From Dactylonectria macrodidyma (Eukaryota; Ascomycota; Sordariomycetes; Hypocreales; Nectriaceae), in the NCBI GenBank assembly GCA_020744425.1, contig JAGMUV010000002.1:1780501-1844500 (forward strand): DNA of 64,000 nucleotides. The letters run 5' to 3'. Numbering within the stretch: the first letter of the stretch is position 1; each line of letters starts with the position of its first letter. A program made the translations under genes and the position numbers. Under the pieces are notes generated by a model. The model was not told the origin of the DNA. It did not search any database and worked only from the letters and a program-made list of their open reading frames with translations. This document shows positions 21,752 through 33,900 of this stretch, piece after piece.

Positions 21752-24078
21752 ATGGCCGATCAACCTCATTTCGCAGTGCGTGGCAGTGCCTCCTACAACA
21801 AGTCCCTTGGCATTACCCAACGGGCTACACCACTCGCTGCCACCTGGACTGGCGATCTTCGCGCGAGGTAAGCTGTAAACACTGAACATGTTTAAAGTCA
21901 CAAATTCTGACATCTCCCAGGTTCTCAGACTTTCAAGTAAATGAGATTAGAGAAGATGGCTCAGTTCTCCACCTGAAGACTATAGGGTTGGGTGATGAGA
22001 CACAGGTGCATAAGCCGACTTGCTTCACCCGTCTCACAAGCTAATGCCACTAGCAGACGACCGACGCCAAGCAGGCGTCTAATGTTGAGGCAGTGAAGGA
22101 GGAATCCAGGCAGGAAAATGGGAAGCAGGAGGAGAAGAAGGAAACTCCAAGCAACGGTCATGAATTTGCTGCCCCTGTCCAGGCCGAGCAACCACGAGAT
22201 GTCTCTCCCGAAGATGTGGCGGCCCTTGAGGCTCTCACCGACCCCAACTTCGCAAGAGAAGTTGTGGAGCTGTACAAATCGGGCGGTGGTGCCGACCACG
22301 ACAAGAAGAAGACAGTCACTTCCCAACCCGTGGACGACAGATCGAAGCGAGGCCCAATTCACCAGGAGGTTCGACGTATCTTCAAGTCCCAGATCGACAC
22401 TAATACTGCTGACTCCGGAGCCATCATTGCCAGCTTTGTGCTTCCGCGGAAGTCCAACAACCGGAAGAGCCGCGGCAGCCGTGCGAACCGCGGCAACCGC
22501 GACGAGAAGCCTGCAGGCGAATATCTTCACTTTACCCTGTTCAAGGAGAACCGAGATACCATGGATGCCGTGAACCAAGTCTCGCGGTTCCTCAAGGCGA
22601 AACCCCAGTCTGTTGGATATGCAGGAACCAAAGATCGCAGAGCATCAACCGTGCAGCGTTGCTCAGTGCGCTATATGCGCCCGAGAAATCTCGCTGGTAT
22701 TAACGGCCGACTCTGGGGTGTCTCCACCGGTGACTACGAATACAGCGACAAGCCCGTGTACTTGGGTCAGCTCCTGGGCAATGAGTTCGTCATTGCTATC
22801 AAGAACTGCGAAATGGTTGGCGAATCTAAGGATGAGCCTGTGGCCCAGAGGGTAGAGAAGCTGAGGACCAACGTCGAGTCTGCCGTTGCTCATATGGGCG
22901 AACATGGCTGGATCAACTACTTTGGTCACCAGAGATTTGGCACACACGACATCGGCACACACGATATTGGAAAGCTGATCCTCAGTGAAAAGTACGAGGA
23001 GGCTGTCAATTCACTGCTTCACTACGACGAGGAGACTGTTGTCAAGGCAGAAGGAGGCGAGGTCCCCGAGGAAGCGTCGAAGAGGGACGACTATGCTCGC
23101 AACCAAGCTTGCATGTTGTTCCTGACGGGCAAGGATGTTGACAAGGCCATCAGTATCATGCCGAGACGCTTCGCCGCCGAGAGCTGTATCCTCCGTCATC
23201 TGAACCGCCAGGGCGCCCAGTCCCGCAAGGACTTTGTTGGCGCGCTGATCCACATCACCCGTGGCCTGCGTTCGATGTACCTCCACGCCTATCAGTCCTA
23301 CATCTGGAACCACGCTGCTAGCAAGCGCTGGGAGCTGCACGGCAAGACCATCGTCGCGGGCGACCTCGTCATTGCCCAGACCTCCTCGACGCCGCTCGTC
23401 AGCGGCCAGGACCAGGACGGCGACGACATTGTCAACCCCGTCGACGACGACGCCGACGCTACCGTGCGCGCCAGGCCCCTGACTGCCGAAGAGGCCGCGA
23501 GCGGGCGCTTCTCCATATACGACGTCGTGCTCCCTACCCCTGGATACGATGTCGTGTACCCGGAAAACGAGATTGGGGCCTTTTACGAGACCTTCATGGG
23601 CAGCGACGACAACGGCGGGCTCGACCCGCACAAGATGCGCCGCATGCGCCGCGAGTTCAGCCTCCCCGGCCGGTACCGCAAGATCATGAACCGCTTCCTC
23701 GCCCCGCCCTCGGTCGAGGTTCGCGCCTACGCCGACGACACCGAGCAGATGCACCCGACCGACTTGGACCTGATCAAGGCGGTTGCAAAGCGCAACGGAA
23801 ACGGCAGCAAGCGCCGCCGAGAGGACGGCAATGACGGACAGGACGCTAAGAAGGCCAAGGTTGAAGGTGACGATGCGCCGGCTGGCGTCGACGTCGAGAT
23901 GGCGTCGGCTTCGGCGGAGACGGTAGTCGCAGCAGAGGAAAAAGCCACTGTAACTCACGCATCTGAGGCAAACAAGGTTGCGGTGATTGTCAAGTTCCAG
24001 CTTGGCCGGAGTGCTTATGCCACGGTTGCGCTGCGAGACCTCATGGGCGATACCCCTGATGAGGCGACGTCGGCATGA
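21752..24078 (+). CDS. PUS7: TruD/PUS7 family tRNA/mRNA pseudouridine synthase
   Basis: Three exons: 21752-21867, 21921-22005 and 22057-24078; introns of 53 and 51 nt; 740 aa. Pus7 isomerises uridine to pseudouridine in tRNA (U13, U35), U2 snRNA and mRNA. The first exons encode the TruD start RFSDFQVNEIREDGSVLHL. The central catalytic block is VGYAGTKDRRASTVQRCSVRYM, with the catalytic aspartate in TKDR. Further family blocks are NYFGHQRFGTHDIGTHDIGKLIL, RSMYLHAYQSYIWNHAASKRW and LPGRYRKIMNRF. Low-complexity acidic or basic insertions occur at about 75-130, 170-205 and 620-690 (GSKRRREDGNDGQDAKKAK), as usual in fungal Pus7; the last could carry a nuclear localisation signal. The C-terminus VIVKFQLGRSAYATVALRDLMG is typical. 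Confidence 0.95.
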
Positions 24079-24613
24079 GCATTGCCGACATGAATACAAA
24101 CGGCTAAGACATTTCCAAAGGTCGCACAAGCACGGGCGCTGAGAGATGCTTTGTATCCTAAATTTTGATACCCATCTATGAGTGGGAAGTACATAGAAGG
24201 CGCCCGCACAGAGCGGTCGCTAGATGAGAGGATATTTTCCACCTTCCTCAAGGCAGCCCTCCTATTTCCAACACAGCAATCTTGCAGTTCCGACCCGAGT
24301 TCAACCTTAGCGTGACATCGTCTCCCGCCTTCAATGTTGTTGTTGCTATAACCCTTACGGTTGCAAGTTCGTATCACCTCCTTGTTCGGTGGAGTCGTCC
24401 AACCTGCTGTGTTAATCTTAAAATCCCGTCCACGTCGAGTGCATAGACTCTCAATCTGCCTCATGACCCAGGCCCAGCCTTTTCGATGTCGTCATGGATT
24501 AGAGATATAGAGGCATAAGTTGTCATTTTCCCTTGCATGTGGCACGGGGGTGCATCGTCACTCAGATTGTCTTTGTGTTCCCAATCTTGAGCACCTCATT
24601 TTGTTTACGAGGT
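24079..24613. other. Intergenic between convergent PUS7 and MKK genes
   Basis: About 535 bp between facing stop codons, expected to be 3' UTRs. Nothing else seen. Confidence 0.5.
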
Positions 24614-26348
24614 CTAAGGTTGACCCTCCCAACCCCATACGAAGGAGAGGTACTTGACCATGTTGACACGCTTGGAGCGCATCTCCACCATCCAAGGGTG
24701 CTCCATCATCTTCCACGGGCTTGCCCGGCGTTGAGGTTGCTTTTCCAGACTGGTGTTTTGTTAGTTCAATTGACTCGAGGGGTGAAGCAAGTAATTCGGG
24801 ACATACCAGCACTCAATGAAGTATTTGAAGTTGTCGCTCCAATACACATCCATGTCTGGCTCATCCTTCAATTTGGGGACGTTTTGCCGCACAATGTAGG
24901 TGAGGAGGTCGATGAGACCAGCTCGGGGTTGCATCTCCGTACCGTCGGCTGGGAAGGGGAAGCGGTGTTGTGCGACCTCGAGGAGAGTGACGCCAGTCGA
25001 CCACACATCAGAGGTGATGGTGTAAGATTGACCTGTGATTCGCTCAGGAGCCATGTAATAGCTAGTTCCGATGAAGGTGTTGGCCTCGCCCTTGGTACCG
25101 AAGTCGCCGGAGACTCCAAAGTCACAGAGCTTGACAGCACCGTCCCGACATAGGAGAATGTTGGACGGTTTGATGTCTCGGTGAATGATTCGTCGGGTGT
25201 GAAGGTATGTAAGACCGCCCAGGACACCTTCGGCGATCTTACCCAAGACCTTTTCGCCTGTTCTTCCGCCCAATCTCTTAACTTCCTTGTAAATGCTGTC
25301 TAGGGAACCGCCCTCGCAGAATTCCATTGCGATGGAAATGGTGGCGGTGGCAGGATCCACAAAGGCACCATAGTACCGGCAAATGTGTTCAGAGGCACAG
25401 TCCTTGTTGAAGCCCAACTCTCGAAGAATCTGCTTCTTCACATCCGGATCCGGGTTGGTAGTAATGATCTAGGCCTTTTGTTAGCTGATGATGCTTGGAT
25501 GATAGTCAGATTTGACTCACCTTCAGGGCAAATACGGTAGATCCGCCCTTGAGCTTGGCCTTGGTCACAGCACCTCCGGCGCCCTCTCCCAGGTTGCCCA
25601 TCTCAACGATCCTCTTCTCCATGCTAGCGATTCTCCAACCCTCCTCATCCAACTCGTCGACGTCGAGGGTCCTTGCCCTTTCGAGACTCAGTTTGTCGAA
25701 AGCTTCCAGGCCTTGCAGACTGCCGTCTCTCTCCATAGAAACACCGCCTTCGCTCCTCTCCGAATACATGGATCCGACAGCTGAGACGGGATCTGGAGTT
25801 CCCTGAGCTCTCGACACGCCAATACCATATTGAGATGCAAAGGACAATGCCGAATATTGTGAGCCGGCGGAAGTGGGGTTGCTCGCTCGACCATCCAAGG
25901 GACCAAAACTACCAGACCTCGAATGTGCAGCACTGCTTTCGCTGCCTCCGCCTGCTGACTGACCGGGTTGGGTTGTACATTGCAACCGAGGAGGCTGCTC
26001 ATAAGGAGCGACTTGACTTCCCATAGGAGTTGCTAGATGTAATGTGGGCAGCGGCGGCCTTGAAGGGGCAATTGCAGGGGCACCCTGGTTGCCAACAGGC
26101 TTAGCATTTGGGGATGGCGGGATGGCGAGGCCGAGTCTAGGTGCTCGAGCACCGTTTCGGCCACCAGGGATGGCGGGACGGAGGAGAGGGACGGGTGAGG
26201 GGCCGGCGTTGTGGAGAGGGAGAGAAATCGGGGTCGCGGAGGAGGAAATCTTCGATGGTCAGTAACGAGTGATTCAGGGGCTAGAACATTCTACACATAC
26301 AGGTTGGGCATTTGGGTCGATGCCCTGTAGTGGTAGTTGATCAGCCAT
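24614..26348 (-). CDS. MKK1: MAP kinase kinase of the cell-wall-integrity pathway (MKK1/2 type)
   Basis: Four exons: 26348-26301, 26249-25521, 25468-24807 and 24749-24614; introns of 51, 52 and 57 nt; 524 aa. This dual-specificity kinase sits between the Bck1-type MAP3K and the Slt2/Mps1-type MAP kinase. The N-terminal 200 residues are Pro/Ser-rich. The kinase domain begins near [15 protein letters not shown] (glycine loop), has the VAIK-like lysine in STVFALK, the catalytic loop [13 protein letters not shown], the DFG block [12 protein letters not shown], and an activation loop ending [15 protein letters not shown]. The splice near the end joins FIEC to [21 protein letters not shown], followed by the CWI-MKK tail [19 protein letters not shown]. 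The subgroup is assigned from that tail and the Pro/Ser N-terminus. About 3 kb of non-coding DNA precedes it. Confidence 0.93.
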
Positions 26349-29300
26349 GTCGGTGATGTCGGGCTGCCTTGGGCAGCTGACAGAAAGAGGGTGAGAAGTA
26401 AAGAGGACGCGAATCGTGGTTGACAAATCAAGGCCGCAGCCAGAATATAGCAACGAAGTTCCAAGAGGTTCTTTTATTGACTTTTGGTGGTGCGGACTTG
26501 AGAGCCGGGGTTGCGGAGGTCGTGTAGAGTCGTAATCGGCAGGCGTCGGGAGAAGCAGGTCGCAGCCAGGTCACGGCCAAGGACAATGGAGTACGACGAT
26601 GAATTGAAGTAGGCGTTGGATGACGCAGAATATGGTCGCGAAAAGCGTTCAATGGAGCGAGAGCGACGTTCGAGAAGAGGTTTTTGTGGTTGGAGCTTGA
26701 AGAGACGTGGTGCCGAAGATATGGTAATGGATGTCGTTGCGTAAGGTGCGGGAAGGCGAGAAGGAGGAGAAGTCGAGAGCGACGAGATGGTGTGTTGAGT
26801 AAGTTGTGGCGACAATGTCAGAAGCAGGAAAGTCGACTCAGAAGGGTAAACGGCAAGGCCAGCGAGACAAGTATTGGAGACAGGTATTGGAGCGTGGCGA
26901 CGAGCGACACGTCTTTTGTGAGGATCCGAAACGAGAGGAGAAGGAAGTGAGAGGATGTGAGAGGATCGAAGGTGGGCGGGATGGAGTGGATTGGGTGGAC
27001 TTTGGGGGGGGGGGTGAGCACTGAGCGGGCACATGGGGCTACGTCGTAGTGGAGTACTCCAGTTCCATCCCAGTACAGCGGAGGAAGGTACATACAATCG
27101 AGGACGTCCGCGGAAGGTGGGTGAAATTGGTGAGGTGGGTGCGGGTGAGAGACCTTGGTGGGCTGTTACGCCATGGAACCTAACCTTACAGGCCGCCTCA
27201 CCTCACTGCTCAGTGGACAAGTCAAGAAGCTGGGGCAGCAGAGGGCCTGGACACGGACGGCAAATAGGCTACAAGGGGTAGGATACAGGGAAGAGGCGGC
27301 AAAATACAGCGCCAACTTCTAGGACGCTCCCTCGCGCGATAGCATTATACCGTCAGCACCAAGGCATCGAGGCCCGTGGTGGCGTCTCCCGTCCTAGGTA
27401 GGCCCAGCACCTGGTGGTACATCTGGGCGGTTAAAAGTGCCTAGGCTCTGTGATTATGTACCGAACGATGCCCACTGCTTGGATATAGGAAATAGGCCCC
27501 CAGGTCCCTCAAGCCCACTGGCCGCGGGGATAGTCGCTTGGGCGCTAGGGTCGGGGCGGGGGACGTTTCGGGCGCTGTGGGAGGATCGTTGTTGGCTCGC
27601 TCCAGGTACCTACGGCACAGGGCGGGGGGAGACCCAGGTTCGACTCGGCGTCGCACTTCCATTACAGGGCTGGCCTCTGCGCACTGTGGCTCACGCGGCA
27701 CGCGTACTGATGCCGAATTTGGGCGGTTTTGGGCGTGAGTAGGTAGGTACCTAGGTAGGTAGGTAGGTTGAGATCGATCCCGACCTAACCGTCAGCAAGA
27801 CATTGAATGCAAGGTTCAGCTGTCTGTTGCGAAGATGAAAGATGCTGTAAGACAAAAGCCCAAAAAAATTAATGGTGGAAATGAGGCACAGCACACGGCG
27901 CGAGAAATGCAGCATGTCCTACGATGAACCACCATGCCTGCATCTGCAGGCTTGGAGCCCATGTACCTCGACCGCACTGTCAGCCAGAACAGGACAGTCC
28001 CCGCTCGCTTCTGACTCGCCCACCTCGAACAACACCACCTTTTCCTCAATCTGGTTTCTCCTCGCCCGGTGAGCGATGGGGGCGGCAGCTGCTGTCCACT
28101 GTCCGAGTCTAGACCGTCTAAGACGATAGTCTGTGTCCCCTGGTGTCTTGGGAGTCGGGGCCTTGTGTCTTGTGCCGCAGGGGCGTCGCCGAGGTATCAC
28201 CAGACTGGATATCGAGAGCTCGACGCCAAGCTCAACACCGCAACTGTCTACTATGTATCATTAGTACATACCGTGCGAACCGAAGGCATTGCGCCAGGCA
28301 ATCACATTGTTCTCTCACTGTGGCCGTCAGTTGGGGCTTTGTTGACCGACGCCGACTTCCAGACGCCACGCAATTTCTCGCCGTCAGACGCATCAGCCCT
28401 GTGCTTTTGCTCGACGCCAACATGCCTCTTCTCACCAAGCTGCCGCCATCAAAGCATGCGACCCATTTATCATGCCCGGACCGCATCCGTAGTGCTACAT
28501 TGCGCATCGTATGGTGGGGACTAGGGATGTCGGCGCTCGCCTTGCATCGACGTGGCCCAACAGCACGTCCCAGGTCAGACCCCATCAGAACTCATCGTCT
28601 GACGCCTGCCGGGACCTGGAGCCGTCACAAGAAGAGTTGCTGGGAAGAGAACCAACCAAGGCCATGCCAAGCCAAGACATGTATTTGTCGCTATGCACTA
28701 TCGTAGTACCTGGCTGTTTTGTCTTTCTTCCTTATGCGGTACCTACTTGGCGACTGGTCGTGAACGTCAATTGCGTGGGTCACCCCAATACCCCATTGAC
28801 TTTGATGTCAGCCCCCTGTGTCTTGCTCTTCAATCATGTTTCCTTCCTCGTGTGTTGTCGGTTCTCGGGTGTCGTGTCTCATGTCTGTCAGACGCAGATC
28901 AAGCATTTCAAGTGGAATCAACGAAGCAACTCATCATCATTTCTCACTGGTTGACAATCATATCCCGGCTTACATACAATTGACCCATCCCGAGCTCTTA
29001 CTGGTTTGCAAGTTACCAAGCCTTTTGGACGGCGTGGGACTGTTATCCCTATCCATATTTACGTGACCCAGTGATAGTGACCCGGAGGTTCCAAGGGCTG
29101 GAAGCCCAGACCATTTTCCTAATGAACGAGTTGTCTGCGACGCCTCAAGTATCACCTTGCGTGTGACAACCTGATCGTCATCACCCTTCTAAGCGCGCGT
29201 CTACACGGCCGCTTGCGATTGGGACCCACCTGCGATACACCCCACCCGCACCCGCCAGGATCCCGTTTTGCGACGTCTGCCACCGCCAAAAATTTCCCAT

Positions 29301-29352
29301 TCGCATTACACGAATGGATTCGACAAACTCCTGCAATTTATAAAGCCGATCC
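26349..29352. promoter_or_regulatory. Three-kilobase divergent region between MKK and DBP8
   Basis: Two start codons face away across 3.0 kb, far more than the 0.5-1.1 kb usual here. Contents seen: a purine-rich strand at 26700-27030, a G10 run near 27005, TAGG repeats at 27740-27768, and ATG-initiated open frames without protein-like content (for example 26474-27097 on the minus strand and 28143-28706 on the plus). It may contain a long MKK 5' leader. No RNA gene recognised. Confidence 0.5.
27740..27768. repeat. TAGG tandem repeat with internal inversion
   Basis: Successive TAGG units interrupted by a palindromic GGTACC, in the MKK-DBP8 intergenic region. Confidence 0.8.
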
Positions 29353-30990
29353 ATGTTGCCGCCCGCCGATCCCGACCACGCGACTGCTGCGTCAGACGCC
29401 CCCGATCTATCTGATGTCGCCTCATCGTCTGACGAGTCCGACTACCTCGACAGTGCCGTATCCCGGAAGCGAAGAAGGACATCACCTTCCCTAGTACCCG
29501 AAGCTAGCCATGTGGACGACGAGGACGAGGACGAAGACGAGGACGAGGTGAAGAGGGTGCTCTCCACGATCAAGCCCCCTTCTCGGATCAAGCGAAATAC
29601 TCAAAATGACCAGAAGGATGTTCCTGCGAAATCTAAAAAACTTGCCCAGAATCCTGCCCAGACTGGAGTTCTAGCGCCCACAGATCCCAACACCACATTT
29701 TCAGCTATCAATGTTCGCCCATGGCTAGTCCAGTCGTTGGCCAATATGGCTATTAAGCGACCGACGGGGATTCAAAAGGGCTGCATCCCGGAGATTCTCA
29801 AGGGAAGAGATTGCATCGGTGGTAGCCGAACAGGTTCAGGAAAGACTGTTGCCTTTGCTGTGCCCATTCTCCAGAAATGGGCGGAAGACCCCACCGGCAT
29901 TTTTGCCGTCATCTTGACGCCCACTCGCGAGTTGGCCCTCCAGATCTACGAACAGATCAAGGCCATTTCGGCTCCCCAAGGACTCAAAGCTATCCTTGTG
30001 ACAGGTGGATCCGATATGCGAGCCCAAGCTATTGAGTTGGCCCAGCGGCCTCACGTCGTGATAGCAACTCCAGGTCGCTTGGCCGATCACGTTCGAACTT
30101 CTGGAGAAGATACCATTTGCGGATTGAGAAGAGTTCGTTACGTTGTCCTCGATGAAGCGGATCGCTTGCTCAACGGCACTGGAACCGGCAGTATGCTCCC
30201 AGACGTCGAGGAGTGTCTCTCTGTCTTGCCGCCGGCCACAGAGCGACAAACTCTCCTTTTCACTGCTACTATCACCCCGGAAGTAAGAGCGCTGAAGAAC
30301 ATGCCTATCAAGCCCGGGAAGCAGCCAGTCTTTGTGTGCGAGGTTGATACCCAGTCACTGGCCATTCCTGCGACTTTGAAACAGATGCATCTTCAAATCC
30401 CGGTTACCCACAAGGAACACTACCTGCACACCTTCCTTCTCACCGAGGCCAATGAGGAAAAGTCCATCATCTTGTTTTGCAACAGAACCTCAACTGCGAA
30501 CTACCTCCACCATCTACTAAGAATGCTAGACCACCGAGTCACTTCACTACACTCCAAGCTTCCTCAGAGGCAGCGAATCGACAACCTCGGTCGCTTCCGT
30601 GCCGCAGCAGCCCGGATACTCGTGGCCACCGATGTCGCTGCTCGTGGTCTTGATATCCCCGAGGTCAGCCTTGTAATCAATTACGATATCCCCCGCGACC
30701 CTGATGACTACATCCACCGAGTCGGTCGTACCGCGCGTGCGGGCCGTAAGGGTGAGTCTGTCACCTTTGTGGGACAGCGAGACGTGGAGTTGGTACTCGC
30801 CATCGAGGAGCGGGTTGGTCGCCAGATGGAGGCGTGGCAAGAGGAGGGCGTCAACCTGGAGACACGTGTGATCCGGGACGCCCTCAAGGTCGTGAGCGAG
30901 ATGAAGCGCGAGGCCTTACTCGAGGTGGAAGAGGGACGAGAGGTTGGCGGAAAGCGAAAACGGGTGAAGCAGAAGCTCCGAGTAGACTAG
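29353..30990 (+). CDS. DBP8: ATP-dependent RNA helicase DBP8 (DEAD box, 18S rRNA processing)
   Basis: Single exon, 545 aa. Dbp8 is a nucleolar DEAD-box helicase needed for early pre-rRNA cleavages of the 40S pathway, activated by Esf2. The N-terminus (about 1-110) is acidic and disordered, with an Asp/Glu run at 55-66. The helicase core shows motif Q ([11 protein letters not shown], 136-146), motif I SRTGSGKT (158-165), Ia PTRELALQ, Ib TPGR, II DEAD (267-270), III as TAT instead of SAT, IV-VI in [30 protein letters not shown] and [14 protein letters not shown] in motif III occurs in this subfamily. The Dbp8/DDX49 group is indicated by [25 protein letters not shown]. The basic C-terminus ([10 protein letters not shown]) may be a nuclear localisation signal. 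Confidence 0.95.
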   Translation: MLPPADPDHATAASDAPDLSDVASSSDESDYLDSAVSRKRRRTSPSLVPEASHVDDEDEDEDEDEVKRVLSTIKPPSRIKRNTQNDQKDVPAKSKKLAQNPAQTGVLAPTDPNTTFSAINVRPWLVQSLANMAIKRPTGIQKGCIPEILKGRDCIGGSRTGSGKTVAFAVPILQKWAEDPTGIFAVILTPTRELALQIYEQIKAISAPQGLKAILVTGGSDMRAQAIELAQRPHVVIATPGRLADHVRTSGEDTICGLRRVRYVVLDEADRLLNGTGTGSMLPDVEECLSVLPPATERQTLLFTATITPEVRALKNMPIKPGKQPVFVCEVDTQSLAIPATLKQMHLQIPVTHKEHYLHTFLLTEANEEKSIILFCNRTSTANYLHHLLRMLDHRVTSLHSKLPQRQRIDNLGRFRAAAARILVATDVAARGLDIPEVSLVINYDIPRDPDDYIHRVGRTARAGRKGESVTFVGQRDVELVLAIEERVGRQMEAWQEEGVNLETRVIRDALKVVSEMKREALLEVEEGREVGGKRKRVKQKLRVD

Positions 30991-33900
30991 ACAAGATGTG
31001 TTATAGACAGGCACTAGAAAAGTATTCAATGTTTAACCAATCTCGACATTTCTGTACTCTGTGGTCGTCATCAACCTTACCTCCTAAGCATACACGTCTT
31101 GCCCAAGTTTCGTAAGTGCAATACACCTCACGTGTGAAGCAAGGAGAGATTGAACACTATAAAACAGAGTGGCGTGAATAGCAGTGATGATGGTTTACCT
31201 CCAAGACATGAAACAAAAAAATGTACATGGTTCATAAACAAGCGGATATTTGAAACCGACTAACCATCTGGTAATCGGGAAGAAGGTTTCGACTCTAGTA
31301 GTCCTTACTCTTTACTCTCGTTCGGGCTTCGACTACTCCTCTCGGGTTCTCTATCTTCAAACCGAAGAATGACAATGGTAGTTGCCGTGTAGGTGAGAAC
31401 GTCTCCAACGGCCCCATCCCCGTAGGAGTCAATTGGGGCAAGGCACTGCAGACAATGGAGATATTTGATCATAGACTCTCAAGGTCTAATTGACATTACG
31501 CCATGAACAGTCAATTCACTATACAAGAAGCAAGGAACAGGAGTCTCACGAGCAGCGAAAGTGGGCGTCGGGGAGATCCATAGCCAGAGAGGCCTCCTTG
31601 CTGTTTGACGTTGACCTGAAAGCCTATGGGGATCTTATCGAAGCATTGGCCAAGTTTCAATCGTCAAATATACCGGGAGTTGAAACTATCTCTAGTTGAC
31701 GTGGTCATGGCGGTCTGAAACTATAGATCAAGGATCCCCGACTGCATCAATGTGCTCCCATCATCAGGCATGATTGTAATGCAGCGGTCTAGGAACGCGG
31801 ATGAGTACGACTCACAGCCAAGAATAGACTACAAATTAATATTGTTCAGGATTGGTATTTGGAAATGATCGGTCGTCGCCATTGAACACTCTTACAGGGT
31901 GGCAATATTGAACACGCCAAATCTAAACAGACACAGGGCTGGTAGTGATGGAAATGTCTCTCCGGCCAAAGTCACAGTCAAAGCATACTAACTGCCACCT
32001 TTCTACATGCGACTGAGCAAGAAATCGTACATGACAACGGACGAAGCTGGGCCTCTTTATAGAGGGCAGCAACTGAAACAGAACTAGAATATTGATGTTG
32101 TGGCCTCGCCCGCAGTCCACATACTCTGGCAAAAAGTTTGGTGAGCTTTCCGCGAATGAAGCATGCAAGATAAACACACCCTTCAAGAAATCTCATCTCG
32201 AACCGGCATTGACTAGCACATAGGTTAGGGTGCGGCTTTGTCGAGTAGTTCGTCCACAACATTGCTAGGTCACTAAATTCCAACAGGCCAACCTCCTAAA
32301 CCTCGTTGTGCTATTCGTTTTCGCGCCTGAGCCCTACGGCGAACCGACTCTCTGTCAATCAGTTCTACATGAGCAGTAGATGCCTGCAGTAGTGGGCAAG
32401 CCAAGCCGGAGGAAGCGGGGTCGTTTTAGCCAACCCCCCGAGCACGAACGGACGGAAGAGATGACGATCACCGGGGTCGAGGCGGTTCCTCCAATATCTC
32501 AGTTTAGATCAAAGACCTAATAATATCGTACTGTATCCTAGGAGCAGCCGTGCAGAGCATTGCAGAAAGGATATCGCCGCCTAACAATTCCCGATCTGCC
32601 ATGCCATTAATTAGAGTCAGGTCAAGGACATCTCTCATCCTGCGCCGCACTGACAAGTTTCAGGGCCCGCCACATCTATTAAAAGAACCACCACTGGGTC
32701 AGTGCTTCTAGCATTCCCTTTGACGAAATTAACCCCCTTAAACAAAGAACGGGTAGTGAAAGCATTCTCGGGGAGAGCGAAACCCTACGGCACAAAAGCA
32801 TGCCTTTATTCAATGCCAGCGTCTGGGGCTCAGGGACCTAGTTAACCACACGGCCCCTTCCATGCGATAGCCCGGCGGCTTGACTAACAACCCCCCTTGA
32901 GTAACCTCGTTGATGCGACTAAATTTGGTCGCTATTGTTGCATGAGCCAGCCACATGGAGGGGGAGCTGGAGGGAGCAGAGGCGCCCAGGATTGATAAAT
33001 CAAACCCGACTGGAACTTTAGGAGCATAGACTCCATGGCGATCCTTCAGTTTCCCTAGGAGAACAGCGTCAACTTAGGTAACAGGTCGGCTGACCAATGC
33101 CGCATGCCCACTCGTCTCGGAAAGTCTCAGATAAGAGTTGCCCTCTTGGAGGTCAGTCATACCCCAGAGTCGATTGTGGATGGTCCGGGGCAATGGTCAG
33201 CAGGCCACCTGCTTTGCATGTGCATCAACATCGGTCACATCGGCATCGGCATCAACGTCGGCATGAGCACCAGTACTAGCACGATCACAAGCACAAGCCT
33301 GATCAAGCATGAGCTCTCCCGAACGGCACCAGTCGGCTCTCTATCAACTAAGACTACCGCTTAATGATGTGACTCCCACTTCCCTCTCTCGTCCCCGTCC
33401 CATCCGTCCCATCCGTCCTCGGCGCCAGCTCATCTCGAAGCTCCGTCGCCTCCAGACTTCACGTCAACACGAGTCAAGAATGCCATGGCGTAAAGTGCAA
33501 CCAATCATAGGAACAATTGACTGCCGAACCAAGGTCCGATCCCGGACCACCCCGGCAAACCGCCCGGGAGTCAACGGCGGAGGTGGGTGGGTCTTTCAGG
33601 TCACCTGGACCGGGAATGGACCGGCCGTAATTATGGTTCCTCGGGATGGAGTCCATGGAGCATGGTCGGCATGATTGACCGAACACCAAGAAGCGATTTG
33701 TAGCAAGAGCAAGGCATCACAAGCGGCATGATAGCGCAACGCCGTGGCGGATAGGCATTAGAGAACTTGTCATTTGTTTTTCCATGGACTTTGTAGGGGG
33801 TGTGGACTAGAGACTCCCCTTTGCTGCTGATGCCCGGCCCTTGGGATTCCATTGGTGCTTGCCGATAGGACAATACACCCCTCTCCTTACCAACTTATCA

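Noticed and set aside
22936..22974. Duplicated GTHDI in PUS7 as a recent tandem duplication
   Set aside because: Comparable GTH...GTH spacing is, as far as I recall, normal for fungal Pus7 proteins, so it is probably family sequence.
23011..24129. 372-codon minus-strand frame
   Set aside because: Antisense shadow of PUS7 exon 3, which has intact catalytic motifs.
27630..27650. GGTTCGACTC resembling a tRNA B box
   Set aside because: The flanking bases cannot form a T stem and no A box or acceptor stem is found.
28143..28706. 187-codon plus-strand frame upstream of DBP8
   Set aside because: Cys/Arg/Pro-rich random-looking product with overlapping similar frames on both strands.
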